NCBI RefSeq assembly: GCF_004345735.1
Contig: NZ_SLXL01000001.1
Location: forward strand, 505,876-569,875
DNA: 64,000 nucleotides
Source of the DNA: Rhodovulum adriaticum
Lineage (GTDB): Bacteria > Pseudomonadota > Alphaproteobacteria > Rhodobacterales > Rhodobacteraceae
Direction of reading: 5' to 3'
Below, one piece after another: positions 33,032-41,181 of this stretch. The position numbers were made by a program, and so were the translations under genes. Each line of letters opens with the position of its first letter. The stretch's first letter is position 1. The notes under the pieces were generated by a model. The model made no database searches. It was not told the origin of the DNA and worked only from the letters and a program-made list of their open reading frames with translations.

Positions 33032-33547
33032 TCAGGCAGCCGCCGCTTCCATTGCCTCACGGCACCACGCGCGGATGGCCTCCGGCTTCGGTGACAGGTA
33101 TTCAGCCATCCCGCCCGCGAATGCGTCGAATGCCTCGATATTGAAGCGCCCGATGCCCATGAGAACCGGAAGACCTCTGTCGAGCGCGCGCGCGATCGTG
33201 TCCCGGAAGCCATGGCCCTCGGCCTCGTGCTGCCCGAACTTGTTCAGAAGAAAGATATCGGCTGGGCCGTAGAGGCGCTTTTCGACCTCCACAACCGCAT
33301 GCTCTATCGCCTCTGGATCGAGCCGACAGCCGCGCGACCCCACCCCGAGTTGCTGCGTAATGGCGATCCGCGGACCAGCGGGCAATACCCGAAGGTCCAT
33401 GTCGCAGGCATGGCTGGCAGCCCGACCGTTGAATTCACGAACGATCCCGACCGGCGCACGCCCGGTCCGCAGCAGCCAGCCTGCCGTATCGGAAAGAAGC
33501 CTGTCGATCTCTCCGCTTTTTTCGGAACGCAAAGCAGCAAGACGCAT
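33032..33547 (-). CDS. DUF2478 protein (P-loop NTPase-like, molybdenum-linked)
   Basis: The 171-residue protein fits DUF2478: an N-terminal strand and helix with SGEIDRLLSDTAGWLL, then VGIVREFNG, CDMDLRVLP, GSRGCRLDPEAI and DIFLLNKFGQHEAEGHGFRD. The family resembles NTP-binding proteins and often sits beside molybdate or molybdopterin genes, but no activity is established. It converges on moeA with 10 bp between. A perfect FNR box lies 78 bp upstream, which ties it to the anaerobic nitrate regulon. Confidence 0.82.
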   Translation of the reverse strand: MRLAALRSEKSGEIDRLLSDTAGWLLRTGRAPVGIVREFNGRAASHACDMDLRVLPAGPRIAITQQLGVGSRGCRLDPEAIEHAVVEVEKRLYGPADIFLLNKFGQHEAEGHGFRDTIARALDRGLPVLMGIGRFNIEAFDAFAGGMAEYLSPKPEAIRAWCREAMEAAAA

Positions 33548-33625
33548 GTGTCACTTCCTTTCAGAGGGGCCCCCTTCCCCTCGGTCAACGGTGACGAGTC
33601 TACCGTGGCGATAGGAGACAGGTGA

Positions 33626-33639
33626 TTGATATATATCAA
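33626..33639. promoter_or_regulatory. Perfect FNR-type box upstream of the DUF2478 gene
   Basis: TTGATATATATCAA is an exact TTGAT-N4-ATCAA dyad, extended to a 16-bp perfect palindrome by the flanking A and T. It is in the divergent spacer between the DUF2478 gene and the tetR gene, in an AT-rich patch. Confidence 0.8.
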
Positions 33640-33692
33640 TTATGAGTTACTTTTGCCACAAAATTTATAGCTTGTTACCCATGATATAAAAT

Positions 33693-33718
33693 AATAAGCA
33701 AGTGCTCACTAGCTTATT
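33693..33718. promoter_or_regulatory. Near-perfect palindrome, likely TetR operator
   Basis: AATAAGC and GCTTATT arms flank AAGTGCTCACTA, which itself contains AGTG/CACT, giving a 26-bp dyad with only a few mismatches. It ends 9 bp before the tetR ATG, in the position of an autoregulatory operator that would also control the co-transcribed efflux genes. Confidence 0.75.
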
Positions 33719-33727
33719 GAGGAGATC

Positions 33728-34348
33728 ATGACAGCCCGAAAAAGCGCCGATCTGCGTCGGGCCGACATCGTCGAGGCGGTGCTCGACCTGCTTGCATCGG
33801 TGTCGCCCGAACGCCTGTCGACCTCGCGCATCGCGGCCAAGGTCGGCGTCAGCCATGGCGCGCTGTTTCGCCATTTCCCGACCAAGGATGACATCTGGCG
33901 CAGCGTGATGGAGGAGGTCGAGCACCGCGCGCAGCGGGCCTGGGCGAAGGCTTCCGAGATCGGCGGTGGGCCTCGCGACAGGCTGCGCATGTTGTGCCTT
34001 GCCCAACTGGGGCTGATCGAACAGACGCCAGCCATTCCAGCGTTGGTCATGGCACCCGGCCGTCACGTCGCAGAGGATTCGGTCAGGCCGATTGTTCTTC
34101 GTCTAATGGCTGGCTTGATGGATCGGATGGTCGCCCTCGCGCGTCAGGCCAAGGCCGCCGGGAACCTGCGGGGCGATCTGCAACCGGACGACATCGCGGC
34201 CCTGTTGCTGGGGATATTGCAGGGTCTCGTGCTACGCTGGTCGCTGTCAGGCCGTGGCTTTGATCTGGTGACCGAGGGTGATCGCCTGGTGTGCCTTCAA
34301 CTGCGCCTGATGGCGCCCAGTCAACCCCAAGAGGTCTCATGCGACTGA
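33728..34348 (+). CDS. TetR-family transcriptional regulator
   Basis: The 206-residue protein starts MTARKSADLRRADIVEAVLD and has a TetR HTH, STSRIAAKVGVSHGALFRHFPTKDDIW (residues 32-58), followed by a helical ligand domain. It overlaps the start of the downstream adaptor gene by 10 bp and follows a strong palindrome, so it most likely represses its own RND efflux operon and is released by a pump substrate. The ligand is unknown. Confidence 0.92.
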   Translation: MTARKSADLRRADIVEAVLDLLASVSPERLSTSRIAAKVGVSHGALFRHFPTKDDIWRSVMEEVEHRAQRAWAKASEIGGGPRDRLRMLCLAQLGLIEQTPAIPALVMAPGRHVAEDSVRPIVLRLMAGLMDRMVALARQAKAAGNLRGDLQPDDIAALLLGILQGLVLRWSLSGRGFDLVTEGDRLVCLQLRLMAPSQPQEVSCD

Positions 34349-35649
34349 AACCCTTCATCGGCTTTCTCGTCCCCGTCGCCTTGGGTGTGGTCCTGACGGC
34401 GGGTCTGGTCTCGCGCGCCGAACCGCCCGCGCGCAACGCCATGGCGGAACGCAGCGCGGCGGTTCGGACGATGATGGTGGCCGAACGACCAGTCCGGCCT
34501 ATGGCGCGCGGCTATGGCGCCGTCACCCCGTCCCGCACATGGGCCGCGGTCGCCGAGGTGGCCGGCAGCGTCGTCTGGCGCAGCCCCGAGCTTGAGACCG
34601 GCACCCTGATCCGCGCCGGGCAGGTCGTGCTGCGCCTCGATCCGACGGCCTACGAGCTGGCGCTTGCCCAAGCCGAGGCCGACCGCGCGGTGCTGCGGGC
34701 CGATCTGGCGCAGCTCGAGGCTGAGGCGACAAACACGGGCCGGTTGCTCGAGATCGAGCGCCGCCGCCTGCGCCTGGCCGAGGCGGAGTTCCGGCGCGTG
34801 CGCGCGCTGGTCGACCAGGGCACCGCGCCCGAAGCACAGGCGGACGCGCAGGAACGGGCCATGCTGCAGATCGAACGCGGCGTGCAGGAACTGACCAACG
34901 CGCTGGATCTGATCCCCAGCCGCCGCGCCCGGCTGACCGCGCAGATCGCCCGCGCCGATGCGGTTCTGGCGCGCGCCCGGCGCGATCTGGAAAAGACGGA
35001 AATCACCGTTCCCTTCGATCTGCGCGTCGCCGAGGTCGCGGTCGAACAGGACCAGTTCGTCGCCGTGGGCCAGCCGCTGGTGCGGGGCGACGGGATCGCC
35101 GCGGCAGAGGTGACGGCGCGGATTCCGCTGGACAGCTTCCCGCGGCTGATGGGGCGCGCGCGGGCGGACGGGGCCGAGGGGCTGGCGCTGCTGGAACGCG
35201 CCGACCTTCGGGCTGACATCGCCGCCGAGGTCCGGCTGGTGGGCGCGTCCGGCCAGACCTGGGCGGCGCGGCTGGTCCGGGTGGGCAACGCGCTCGACCC
35301 GCGGACCCGGACGGTTCCGGTCACGGTCGAGGTCGCCGACCCCTATGCCGGGGCCAACCCGCCGGACCGGCTGGCACTGGTGCCCAACATGTATGTCGAG
35401 GTCGTGCTGACCGGCCCCGAGGGCGCGCCGCAGATCGCCATTCCCGACCCTGCGGTGCAGGCCGGGGGCATAGTCCACCTGCGCGATGCCGAAGGCCGGC
35501 TGGCGCTGCGCGCAGTGACGGTCGCCTTTCGCCAGGATGGTCAGGCGATCGTTTCGGACGGGCTTGCGCCCGGGGACGAGGTGGTGCTGGACGATCTCGT
35601 TCCCGCGATCCCGGGCATGCGGTTGATCGCGGTGGAGGCCGGGCAATGA
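34339..35649 (+). CDS. RND efflux periplasmic adaptor subunit
   Basis: The 436-residue membrane-fusion protein starts MRLKPFIGFLVPVALGVVLTA, an N-terminal membrane anchor or signal. Lipoyl halves (AAVAEVAGSVVWRSPELETGTLIRAGQVVLRLD and ITVPFDLRVAEVAVEQDQFVAVGQPL) flank a helical hairpin, then a beta-barrel with IPLDSFPRLMG. It links the inner-membrane pump to an outer-membrane channel, which is not encoded here. The ATG at 34339 lies inside the tetR end; its stop overlaps the pump start. Confidence 0.92.
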   Translation: MRLKPFIGFLVPVALGVVLTAGLVSRAEPPARNAMAERSAAVRTMMVAERPVRPMARGYGAVTPSRTWAAVAEVAGSVVWRSPELETGTLIRAGQVVLRLDPTAYELALAQAEADRAVLRADLAQLEAEATNTGRLLEIERRRLRLAEAEFRRVRALVDQGTAPEAQADAQERAMLQIERGVQELTNALDLIPSRRARLTAQIARADAVLARARRDLEKTEITVPFDLRVAEVAVEQDQFVAVGQPLVRGDGIAAAEVTARIPLDSFPRLMGRARADGAEGLALLERADLRADIAAEVRLVGASGQTWAARLVRVGNALDPRTRTVPVTVEVADPYAGANPPDRLALVPNMYVEVVLTGPEGAPQIAIPDPAVQAGGIVHLRDAEGRLALRAVTVAFRQDGQAIVSDGLAPGDEVVLDDLVPAIPGMRLIAVEAGQ

Positions 35650-38600
35650 TCCGCTGGTTCGCCGGGCATCCGACCGCGGGCAACCTTTTGTTGATCCTGC
35701 TGCTGGCGGCCGGCGCGATCGCGGCGCCGACGCTCAAACGCGAGACCTTTCCCGATTTCCGGCCCGTCGAATCCGAGATCACCGTCGTCTATCGCGGCGC
35801 CTCGGCCGAGGAGGTCGAGGATGCGATCTGCCGCCGCCTGTGGGATGCGCTCGACCCCGTCGAGGGGCTGGAGGAGCTGACCTGCACCGCCGCGGACAAC
35901 CGCGCCCGGGCGGTGGCGACGATGGCGCCGGGCGGCGATGCCCTGCGCTTCGTCAACGACATCCGGACCGAGGTGACGGCCATCGACGACCTGCCCGCCC
36001 GCGCCGATCCGCCCATCGTGCGCGAATTGCACCGCACCGATGCGGTGACCTCGGTCGCGGTGGCGGGCGACCTGCCGGCCGTGGCGCTGGACCGCTATGC
36101 CGAGGAGTTGCGCGACCGGCTGGCCGCTCTGCCGGGCGTGGCGCGGGTGGCCCTGTCGGGCTTTGGCGAGCGGCAATTCCGCATCACGGTGCCGCGCGCG
36201 GTCCTCGCCCGGCACGGGCTGACCGCCGCCGGGCTGGCCGGCATCGTGGGGGCGCAAAGCGTCGATCTGCCGATTGGCAGCCTCGAATCCCCCGGCCGCG
36301 ATCTGCGCCTGCGCTTTGTCGACGAACGCCGCACCATCGCCGAGCTGGCCGAGTTGACCGTGCTGGCGACCCCCGAGGGCGGAATGCTGCGCCTCGGCGA
36401 CATCGCCGAGATTGTCGAGACCTACAGCCCCGAGGAGGAACGCGCCCGCCTCGACGGGCAGCGCGCCGCGTTCCTCGAGGTGCACAAGTCGCTTGAGGCC
36501 GACGCGCTGCGCGTACTCGACGCCGTCGCCGCCGTGGTCGAGGCCGAGAGTGCCGCCCTGCCGGACAGCCTGCGGCTTGAGATCGTGCAGGACATGACCT
36601 CGATCGTGCGCGACCGGTTGCAGATGCTGGTCAGGAACGGCGCGATGGGCCTTGTCCTCGTGCTGGCGATGATGAGCCTGTTCTTCCGGCCGCGGTTTGC
36701 GATCTGGGCGGCATTCGGGCTGCCGGTGGCCTTCCTCGGGGCCTTCGTGGCGATGGCGCTCATGGGGCTGTCGCTGAACATGATCACGCTGGTCGCGCTG
36801 TTGATGGCCATCGGGATCGTGATGGACGATTCCATCGTGATCGTGGACAGCATCGTTAGCCATGCCACCGACGGCCGGTCGCGGCTGGAGGCAGCGGTCG
36901 CGGGCACCCTTGCGGTTCTGCCGGGCGTGCTGTCGTCATTTGCCACGACGGTCGCGGTGTTCGGACCGCTGTCGTTCCTCGCGGGGGAACTGGGCGCCGT
37001 GCTCGAAGTCCTGCCGCTGGTGCTGATCGCCGCCCTTGCCGCCAGCCTGATCGAGGCGTTCTGGGTGCTGCCCCACCACCTAAGCCACGGGCTGAAGGCG
37101 GCCGAACGCCCGCCCTCGCGCCTGCGCCGCGGCTTCGACAGGGGGTTCGAGGCGATGCGGGAAAGGGGTGTCGGCCGCGCCGCCGATTTTGCCATCGCCT
37201 GGCGCTATCCGGTCGCGGGGCTCGTGCTGGCGCTGATGATCGTCAGCGTGGGGGCCGTGCGCGGGGGCCTCCTGCAGCGCGAGGCGATCCCGGCCATCGA
37301 CGGCGACGTGTTGCAGGCGCGCATCCTGATGCCGCAGGGCACGCCGCTCATGCGCACCGAGGCGGTCGCCGATCACGTGATCGCGGCGCTGATGCGCACC
37401 GATGCGGCCCTTGCGCCCGACCAGCCGGGCGGCGCGGCGCTGGTCCGTTCGGTCCAAACGCGGTTCAACCTCAACGCCACGGCTGGCGAGGGTGGGCCCC
37501 ATGTGGCCACCGTCAGCGCCGACCTGCTGGGCGCCGAGATCCGGGCGACGACGCTCGACGAGATCACCGCCCGCTGGCAGGCCGAGATCGGCGACGTGCC
37601 CGGTGTGACCGAGATCGTCCTGACCGAGCCCGGGATCGGGCCGCAGGGCATCGCCATCGAGATCCGGCTGTTCCACGACGACCTCGACGGCCTGCGAACC
37701 GCGGGCGACACGCTTCTGGCCGAGGTCGCGGCCTATCGCGGGGTCTACAACGCCACCCACGACCTTCGCCCCGGCCTGCCCGAACTGCGCCTGCGGCTGA
37801 AGGAGGGGGCGGCGGCGCTGGGGCTGACCGCGGCCGATGTCGCGGGGCAGGTGCGCGCGGCCTTCCTCGGCACGATCATCGCCGATGTGCAGCAGGGCGA
37901 CATCGCCCACGAGATCGAACTGGAACAGGCCCCGGCGGACCGCAACGCCCGGGACGACCTGACCGATTTCACCGTGACGCTGCCCGACGGCTCGGCCGTG
38001 CCGCTGACCATGGCCGCCGATCTCACCGAGGCCCGCGGCTGGGCGCGCATCACCCATGTCGACGGGCGGCGCACGCTGACCGTTCAGGCCGATGTCGACA
38101 CCCGCATCGCCAATGCCGACGCCATCGTGAAGGCGCTGCGCGAGGGGGTCCTGCCGGGCCTTGTCGCGGATCTGCCCGGCCTTGGCGTCGAGATCGGTGG
38201 GCAAAGCGCCAATTCCGCCGAAACGGTCGGTTCCATCATTCGCGGCTTCGTCATCGGGCTGGTGGGGGTCTACCTGATCCTGTCGCTGCAGTTCCGCAGC
38301 TATGTCGAGCCGGTCATCGTGATGCTGACCATCCCGCTGGCCTTCATCGGGGTGATCTGGGGCCATGTCGCGATGGGCTACAACCTGTCGATGCCCTCGA
38401 TACTGGGCGCGGCCTCGCTGGCCGGGATCGTGGTCAACAACGCGATCCTGCTGCTTCAGGTGATCAACGCCCGCGCGGCCGAGGGCATGGACCTGGCGCG
38501 CGCCGCCGGACAGGCAAGCCGGGATCGGTTCCGCCCGATCCTGATCTCGGTCTCGACCACAGTGATGGGGATGGCGCCGCTTCTGTTGGAGTCCAGCACG

Positions 38601-38786
38601 CAGGCGCAGACGCTGAAACCCCTCGTAATCTCGGTGGTCTTCGGGCTGCTCGGGGCCACGCTGCTCGTCCTTATCGTGCTGCCGGCGCTCTATGCGATAC
38701 TCGCAGATCTGACGTCGAAGCCCGGAATTGCACCCGCCGTGAAGAAGGGCGTTCCAAGCACCGTAATGGGCGACCGGATAAGCTAA
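35646..38786 (+). CDS. RND efflux transporter permease
   Basis: The 1046-residue protein has 12 membrane segments and two large periplasmic loops, the AcrB/MexB plan. Helix 4 carries the proton-relay aspartates in MAIGIVMDDSIVIVDSIV (about residues 385-402). The signature regions FPDFRPVESEITVVYRGASAEEVEDAI and LAGIVVNNAILLLQVIN are present. It belongs to the AcrB/HAE group of unknown substrate and is co-transcribed with its adaptor. No TolC homologue is nearby, so it must use one encoded elsewhere. Confidence 0.94.
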   Translation: MIRWFAGHPTAGNLLLILLLAAGAIAAPTLKRETFPDFRPVESEITVVYRGASAEEVEDAICRRLWDALDPVEGLEELTCTAADNRARAVATMAPGGDALRFVNDIRTEVTAIDDLPARADPPIVRELHRTDAVTSVAVAGDLPAVALDRYAEELRDRLAALPGVARVALSGFGERQFRITVPRAVLARHGLTAAGLAGIVGAQSVDLPIGSLESPGRDLRLRFVDERRTIAELAELTVLATPEGGMLRLGDIAEIVETYSPEEERARLDGQRAAFLEVHKSLEADALRVLDAVAAVVEAESAALPDSLRLEIVQDMTSIVRDRLQMLVRNGAMGLVLVLAMMSLFFRPRFAIWAAFGLPVAFLGAFVAMALMGLSLNMITLVALLMAIGIVMDDSIVIVDSIVSHATDGRSRLEAAVAGTLAVLPGVLSSFATTVAVFGPLSFLAGELGAVLEVLPLVLIAALAASLIEAFWVLPHHLSHGLKAAERPPSRLRRGFDRGFEAMRERGVGRAADFAIAWRYPVAGLVLALMIVSVGAVRGGLLQREAIPAIDGDVLQARILMPQGTPLMRTEAVADHVIAALMRTDAALAPDQPGGAALVRSVQTRFNLNATAGEGGPHVATVSADLLGAEIRATTLDEITARWQAEIGDVPGVTEIVLTEPGIGPQGIAIEIRLFHDDLDGLRTAGDTLLAEVAAYRGVYNATHDLRPGLPELRLRLKEGAAALGLTAADVAGQVRAAFLGTIIADVQQGDIAHEIELEQAPADRNARDDLTDFTVTLPDGSAVPLTMAADLTEARGWARITHVDGRRTLTVQADVDTRIANADAIVKALREGVLPGLVADLPGLGVEIGGQSANSAETVGSIIRGFVIGLVGVYLILSLQFRSYVEPVIVMLTIPLAFIGVIWGHVAMGYNLSMPSILGAASLAGIVVNNAILLLQVINARAAEGMDLARAAGQASRDRFRPILISVSTTVMGMAPLLLESSTQAQTLKPLVISVVFGLLGATLLVLIVLPALYAILADLTSKPGIAPAVKKGVPSTVMGDRIS

Positions 38787-39086
38787 ATTTCTGTCATCAT
38801 GCGCGGTTCGGATGCCAGTGCCGAAATGCACGGCGCGTCGGAAGAGGTCTACGGCTCGCTGATCCGCGCCGTTCAGGTCGACGCCACGGGCCATGCAGCG
38901 TCGGCGGTGAACGTCTCGAAAGGGCTGGCCTACGACATCTGATGGTTTGTGTCAGGTATTCGCAATACCTAACGATGTGCGGTGCGCCAGCTGCGTGATT
39001 TCGCAGGCGCAGCGAATGGCTGGAATGACGGGCCGCGCCGCGCCGCGGCGGAGCGAGGCGGTGGTGAATGGCCGGAACGGGCCGTT
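38787..39086. other. Gap with a possible gene remnant
   Basis: From the ATG at 38799 to a TGA at 38942 a 47-codon frame reads MRGSDASAEMHGASEEVYGS and ends NVSKGLAYDI; it looks protein-like but has no ribosome site and no family I recognise, so I treat it as a fragment. The rest is GC-rich non-coding DNA. Confidence 0.35.
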
Positions 39087-39491
39087 CTAGCCCTTAGGAC
39101 TTTGTACACGAGAAACACGATCCGCCTCGGCTAGGCCCGATCGGATCCTCCTCAACATTTCCATCCGTTCGTGCGCGCCCTCGGGTGCCCGGGGATCAAG
39201 GCAATAGACATCACAACCACGCTCAAGCTCCACGCGGTGTCCCAGCCGCTCCAACAAGCCTGTGGCTTCTGCCCGGATTGCCCGCCGTCTCGCCGTATCG
39301 TGGTCAACACCGTAGACCACGAGAAATGCGAAATTCGGCGGCCCATAGTGGCACTGAGCGCAGAATCCCAGGTCGAGATCCGGATGCCGCGCTTGCATCT
39401 CCACTTGGACCAGGGACAGGTCCTCGACGCGCGTATCCTGCGGCGGAGAGCCATTTCGATCGGTTGGGCAAATCTGGTCGTTCATCGTCAT
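39087..39491 (-). CDS. Hypothetical protein (134 aa)
   Basis: From the ATG at 39491 (or 39485) the product reads MTMNDQICPTDRNGSPPQDT and contains LGFCAQCHYGPPNFAFLVVYGVDHDTARRRAIRAEATGLLERLG. The CAQCHYGP element looks like a CxxCH site but there is no signal peptide, so heme attachment is unlikely. The C-terminal half is charged and helical. I do not recognise the family. The longer upstream frame to 39647 has poor composition. Confidence 0.55.
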   Translation of the reverse strand: MTMNDQICPTDRNGSPPQDTRVEDLSLVQVEMQARHPDLDLGFCAQCHYGPPNFAFLVVYGVDHDTARRRAIRAEATGLLERLGHRVELERGCDVYCLDPRAPEGAHERMEMLRRIRSGLAEADRVSRVQSPKG

Positions 39492-39962
39492 ACCTTGCAA
39501 TTGTTGTGAGCGAAAACGGCGACCGATCAGGATTAGCCGCCGCATTGAAGGCTGTTCTCGGCTGGCCGACGGCAAAGAGCTCCAGCAGGAATGATCGCAC
39601 CTCCTTGATGCTGCGTTTTTCTGGTCCGTGCCGGGGGTCATCATCATCAGGTCACCCGACCTGAAGAGAATTTTGGCTCTTTTCTTTCCGCTGAAAGAAA
39701 TTTCTTAAAAAAATGATGAGAACGCGATCAGGATGAGCCCGTCTTAGTTGTGGAGCTCCTCTCGTCCTTCGCGCCCAGAGCCTCTAACCCGAGCAAAACC
39801 ATGGGACCCGGTCGGTCGGACAGATCAGGATACACACGAGAGAAAACGAGGGGCAGATGAATTCCGAAAAGGACATCGCGCATGACCTGCTCCCCTTGGA
39901 GCCGGCGCTTACATGTCAGCTCTGTTCAGGGTTTGGTCCTCTTTCGACCGTTCATGATACAC
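39492..39962. other. Non-coding gap before the IS3 remnant
   Basis: AT-richer DNA with A-runs near 39690-39715. A short frame from the ATG at 39857 (MNSEKDIAHDLLPLEPALTC) follows a GAGGGG site and may be the truncated start of a gene cut by the IS3 insertion. Nothing else is supported. Confidence 0.45.
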
Positions 39963-40215
39963 TCACGGGGTGAGCTCGTCGCGGCCCGTATGGGGGCGGT
40001 GATGGTTGTTGTCGTCGCGCCACGTCGCGATCAGGCTGCGGGCATTGCGCAGGTTGGCAAACAGGTGTTCGTTGAGGCATTCGCCCCTGAAGCGGCCAAT
40101 AAAGCTCCCGACAAAGCCGTTCTGCATCGGTTTCCCCGGCGCGATGTAGTGCTATTCGATCCGGCGCTCCTCCGGCAATTTGAGGATGGCGTTCGATGTC
40201 AGCTCCGTGCCGTCT
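39963..40215 (-). mobile_element. IS3-family transposase OrfB fragment with nonsense codon
   Basis: The minus strand reads DGTELTSNAILKLPEERRIE, stop, [20 protein letters not shown], then [20 protein letters not shown] and [13 protein letters not shown], the C-terminal DDE-domain end of IS3 OrfB. The tryptophan expected before HYIAPGKP is a TAG stop, and the upstream two thirds are missing. It is a dead fragment that borders the recombinase cluster. Confidence 0.88.
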
Positions 40216-40325
40216 TTCTATGGCGCGACGCTCCGAGACGTGAGGCTGTCGTGCCCCGCAATCTGACATCGAAATCGGGCCGAAGGCGAAAAACCTTTTT
40301 TCTGAACAACATAGATGGTTCTCCC

Positions 40326-40373
40326 CTTTCTGTTTGCGGTCGCCCGCCGGGTGCGGCGACCGCAAACAGAAAG
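40326..40373. repeat. 18-bp perfect inverted repeat at the edge of the recombinase cluster
   Basis: CTTTCTGTTTGCGGTCGC (40326-40343) and its exact reverse complement (40356-40373) flank a 12-base loop; pairing extends imperfectly outward (CTCC/GGAGG). It lies 87 bp upstream of the first cluster gene. There is no T-run after it, so it could be an operator, a recombinase-binding or hairpin DNA site, or a transcript structure rather than a terminator. Confidence 0.8.
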
Positions 40374-40459
40374 GAGGAAAGACAGACAGAAAGAAGGAGC
40401 TTCCGGAACCTTGACGCGGCGCGATGGGCGTGCCGCAACCTGAGAAGGACCTACATTCA

Positions 40460-40972
40460 ATGTCCCCGGATGATTTCACACCCACCCCGGAACTCCTCGC
40501 CGCTGAAGCTCTTGGCGCCGCCAAAGATGCCGCACCGGTTCTGCAAAGCGCCATGGGCCTGCTGTCCCATCGCGATCGTCTGCTCTTGCGGGATTGCACA
40601 AGGGCATGCGCCAACGGTCAGCTGTTTTCGGAGCGTGCGCGCGCCGACCTTGCCGTACTGCTCGAACGGCTGGACGAAGAGGTCGAAGCGGAAACCGACT
40701 GGCGCTATATCACCGTGCAGGCCGGCGCTATCGGCGAGGAACCCCTCTATGACGGCGTCCTCCGGGCCGTCCGCACCGATCGGGGGATGCGCCTGGAGGC
40801 CTGCCACCAGGCGCTGGCGCGGGTGGCGCATGCGGTCTTCAGACTGCAAGCGCTTCTTGAAGCGGAGCAATGTGTCGAGGTGCTGCGCAACTCGATAGCG
40901 GACCGGAATCGCCGAGCAGGCGACAAGGCGGCAGCTCGCACCTTGTCCAAGCTCGAACATCGCCGTTGGTGA
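40460..40972 (+). CDS. Hypothetical protein of the recombinase cluster (170 aa)
   Basis: From the ATG at 40460 the product reads MSPDDFTPTPELLAAEALGA and is almost wholly helical (LLSHRDRLLLRDCTRACANG, RADLAVLLERLDEEVEAETDW). It ends in a basic tail (NRRAGDKAAARTLSKLEHRRW). I recognise no domain. The in-frame ATG at 40424 is possible, but GAAGGAC before 40460 is a better ribosome site. A GC-rich hairpin (40982-41006) follows its stop. Its place at the head of the cluster suggests an accessory role in the same process. Confidence 0.65.
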   Translation: MSPDDFTPTPELLAAEALGAAKDAAPVLQSAMGLLSHRDRLLLRDCTRACANGQLFSERARADLAVLLERLDEEVEAETDWRYITVQAGAIGEEPLYDGVLRAVRTDRGMRLEACHQALARVAHAVFRLQALLEAEQCVEVLRNSIADRNRRAGDKAAARTLSKLEHRRW

Positions 40973-40981
40973 GTTTACGCA

Positions 40982-41006
40982 CGGGCCCGGCGTCGAGCCG
41001 GGCCCG
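40982..41006 (+). terminator. GC-rich hairpin after the first cluster gene
   Basis: CGGGCCCGGC and GCCGGGCCCG are exact complements around GTCGA. No T-run follows, so it may attenuate rather than end transcription. Confidence 0.45.
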
Positions 41007-41181
41007 GGGCGCTCTTTGGTATGAAGCTCATGCGCCCGGATGCCACACCACGCCCGCAACCTGCCGGTTTCCGGCGGTGCTGGTCCGATCCCAGATCATG
41101 TCCGAAACAAGCGCGTGGCCGCGATCCTTAGCCCTTGGGGCGATGTTCGCGTCCCGCATCTCGACGAGGAGGCATTCCGAG

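Noticed and set aside
39087-39491. CAQCHYGP element as a c-type heme site
   Set aside because: No signal peptide precedes it, so heme attachment in the periplasm is unlikely.
40870-41181. Longer start for the 692-aa recombinase companion
   Set aside because: It overlaps the preceding gene, lacks a ribosome site and has poor composition; GAGGAGG before 41182 is convincing.
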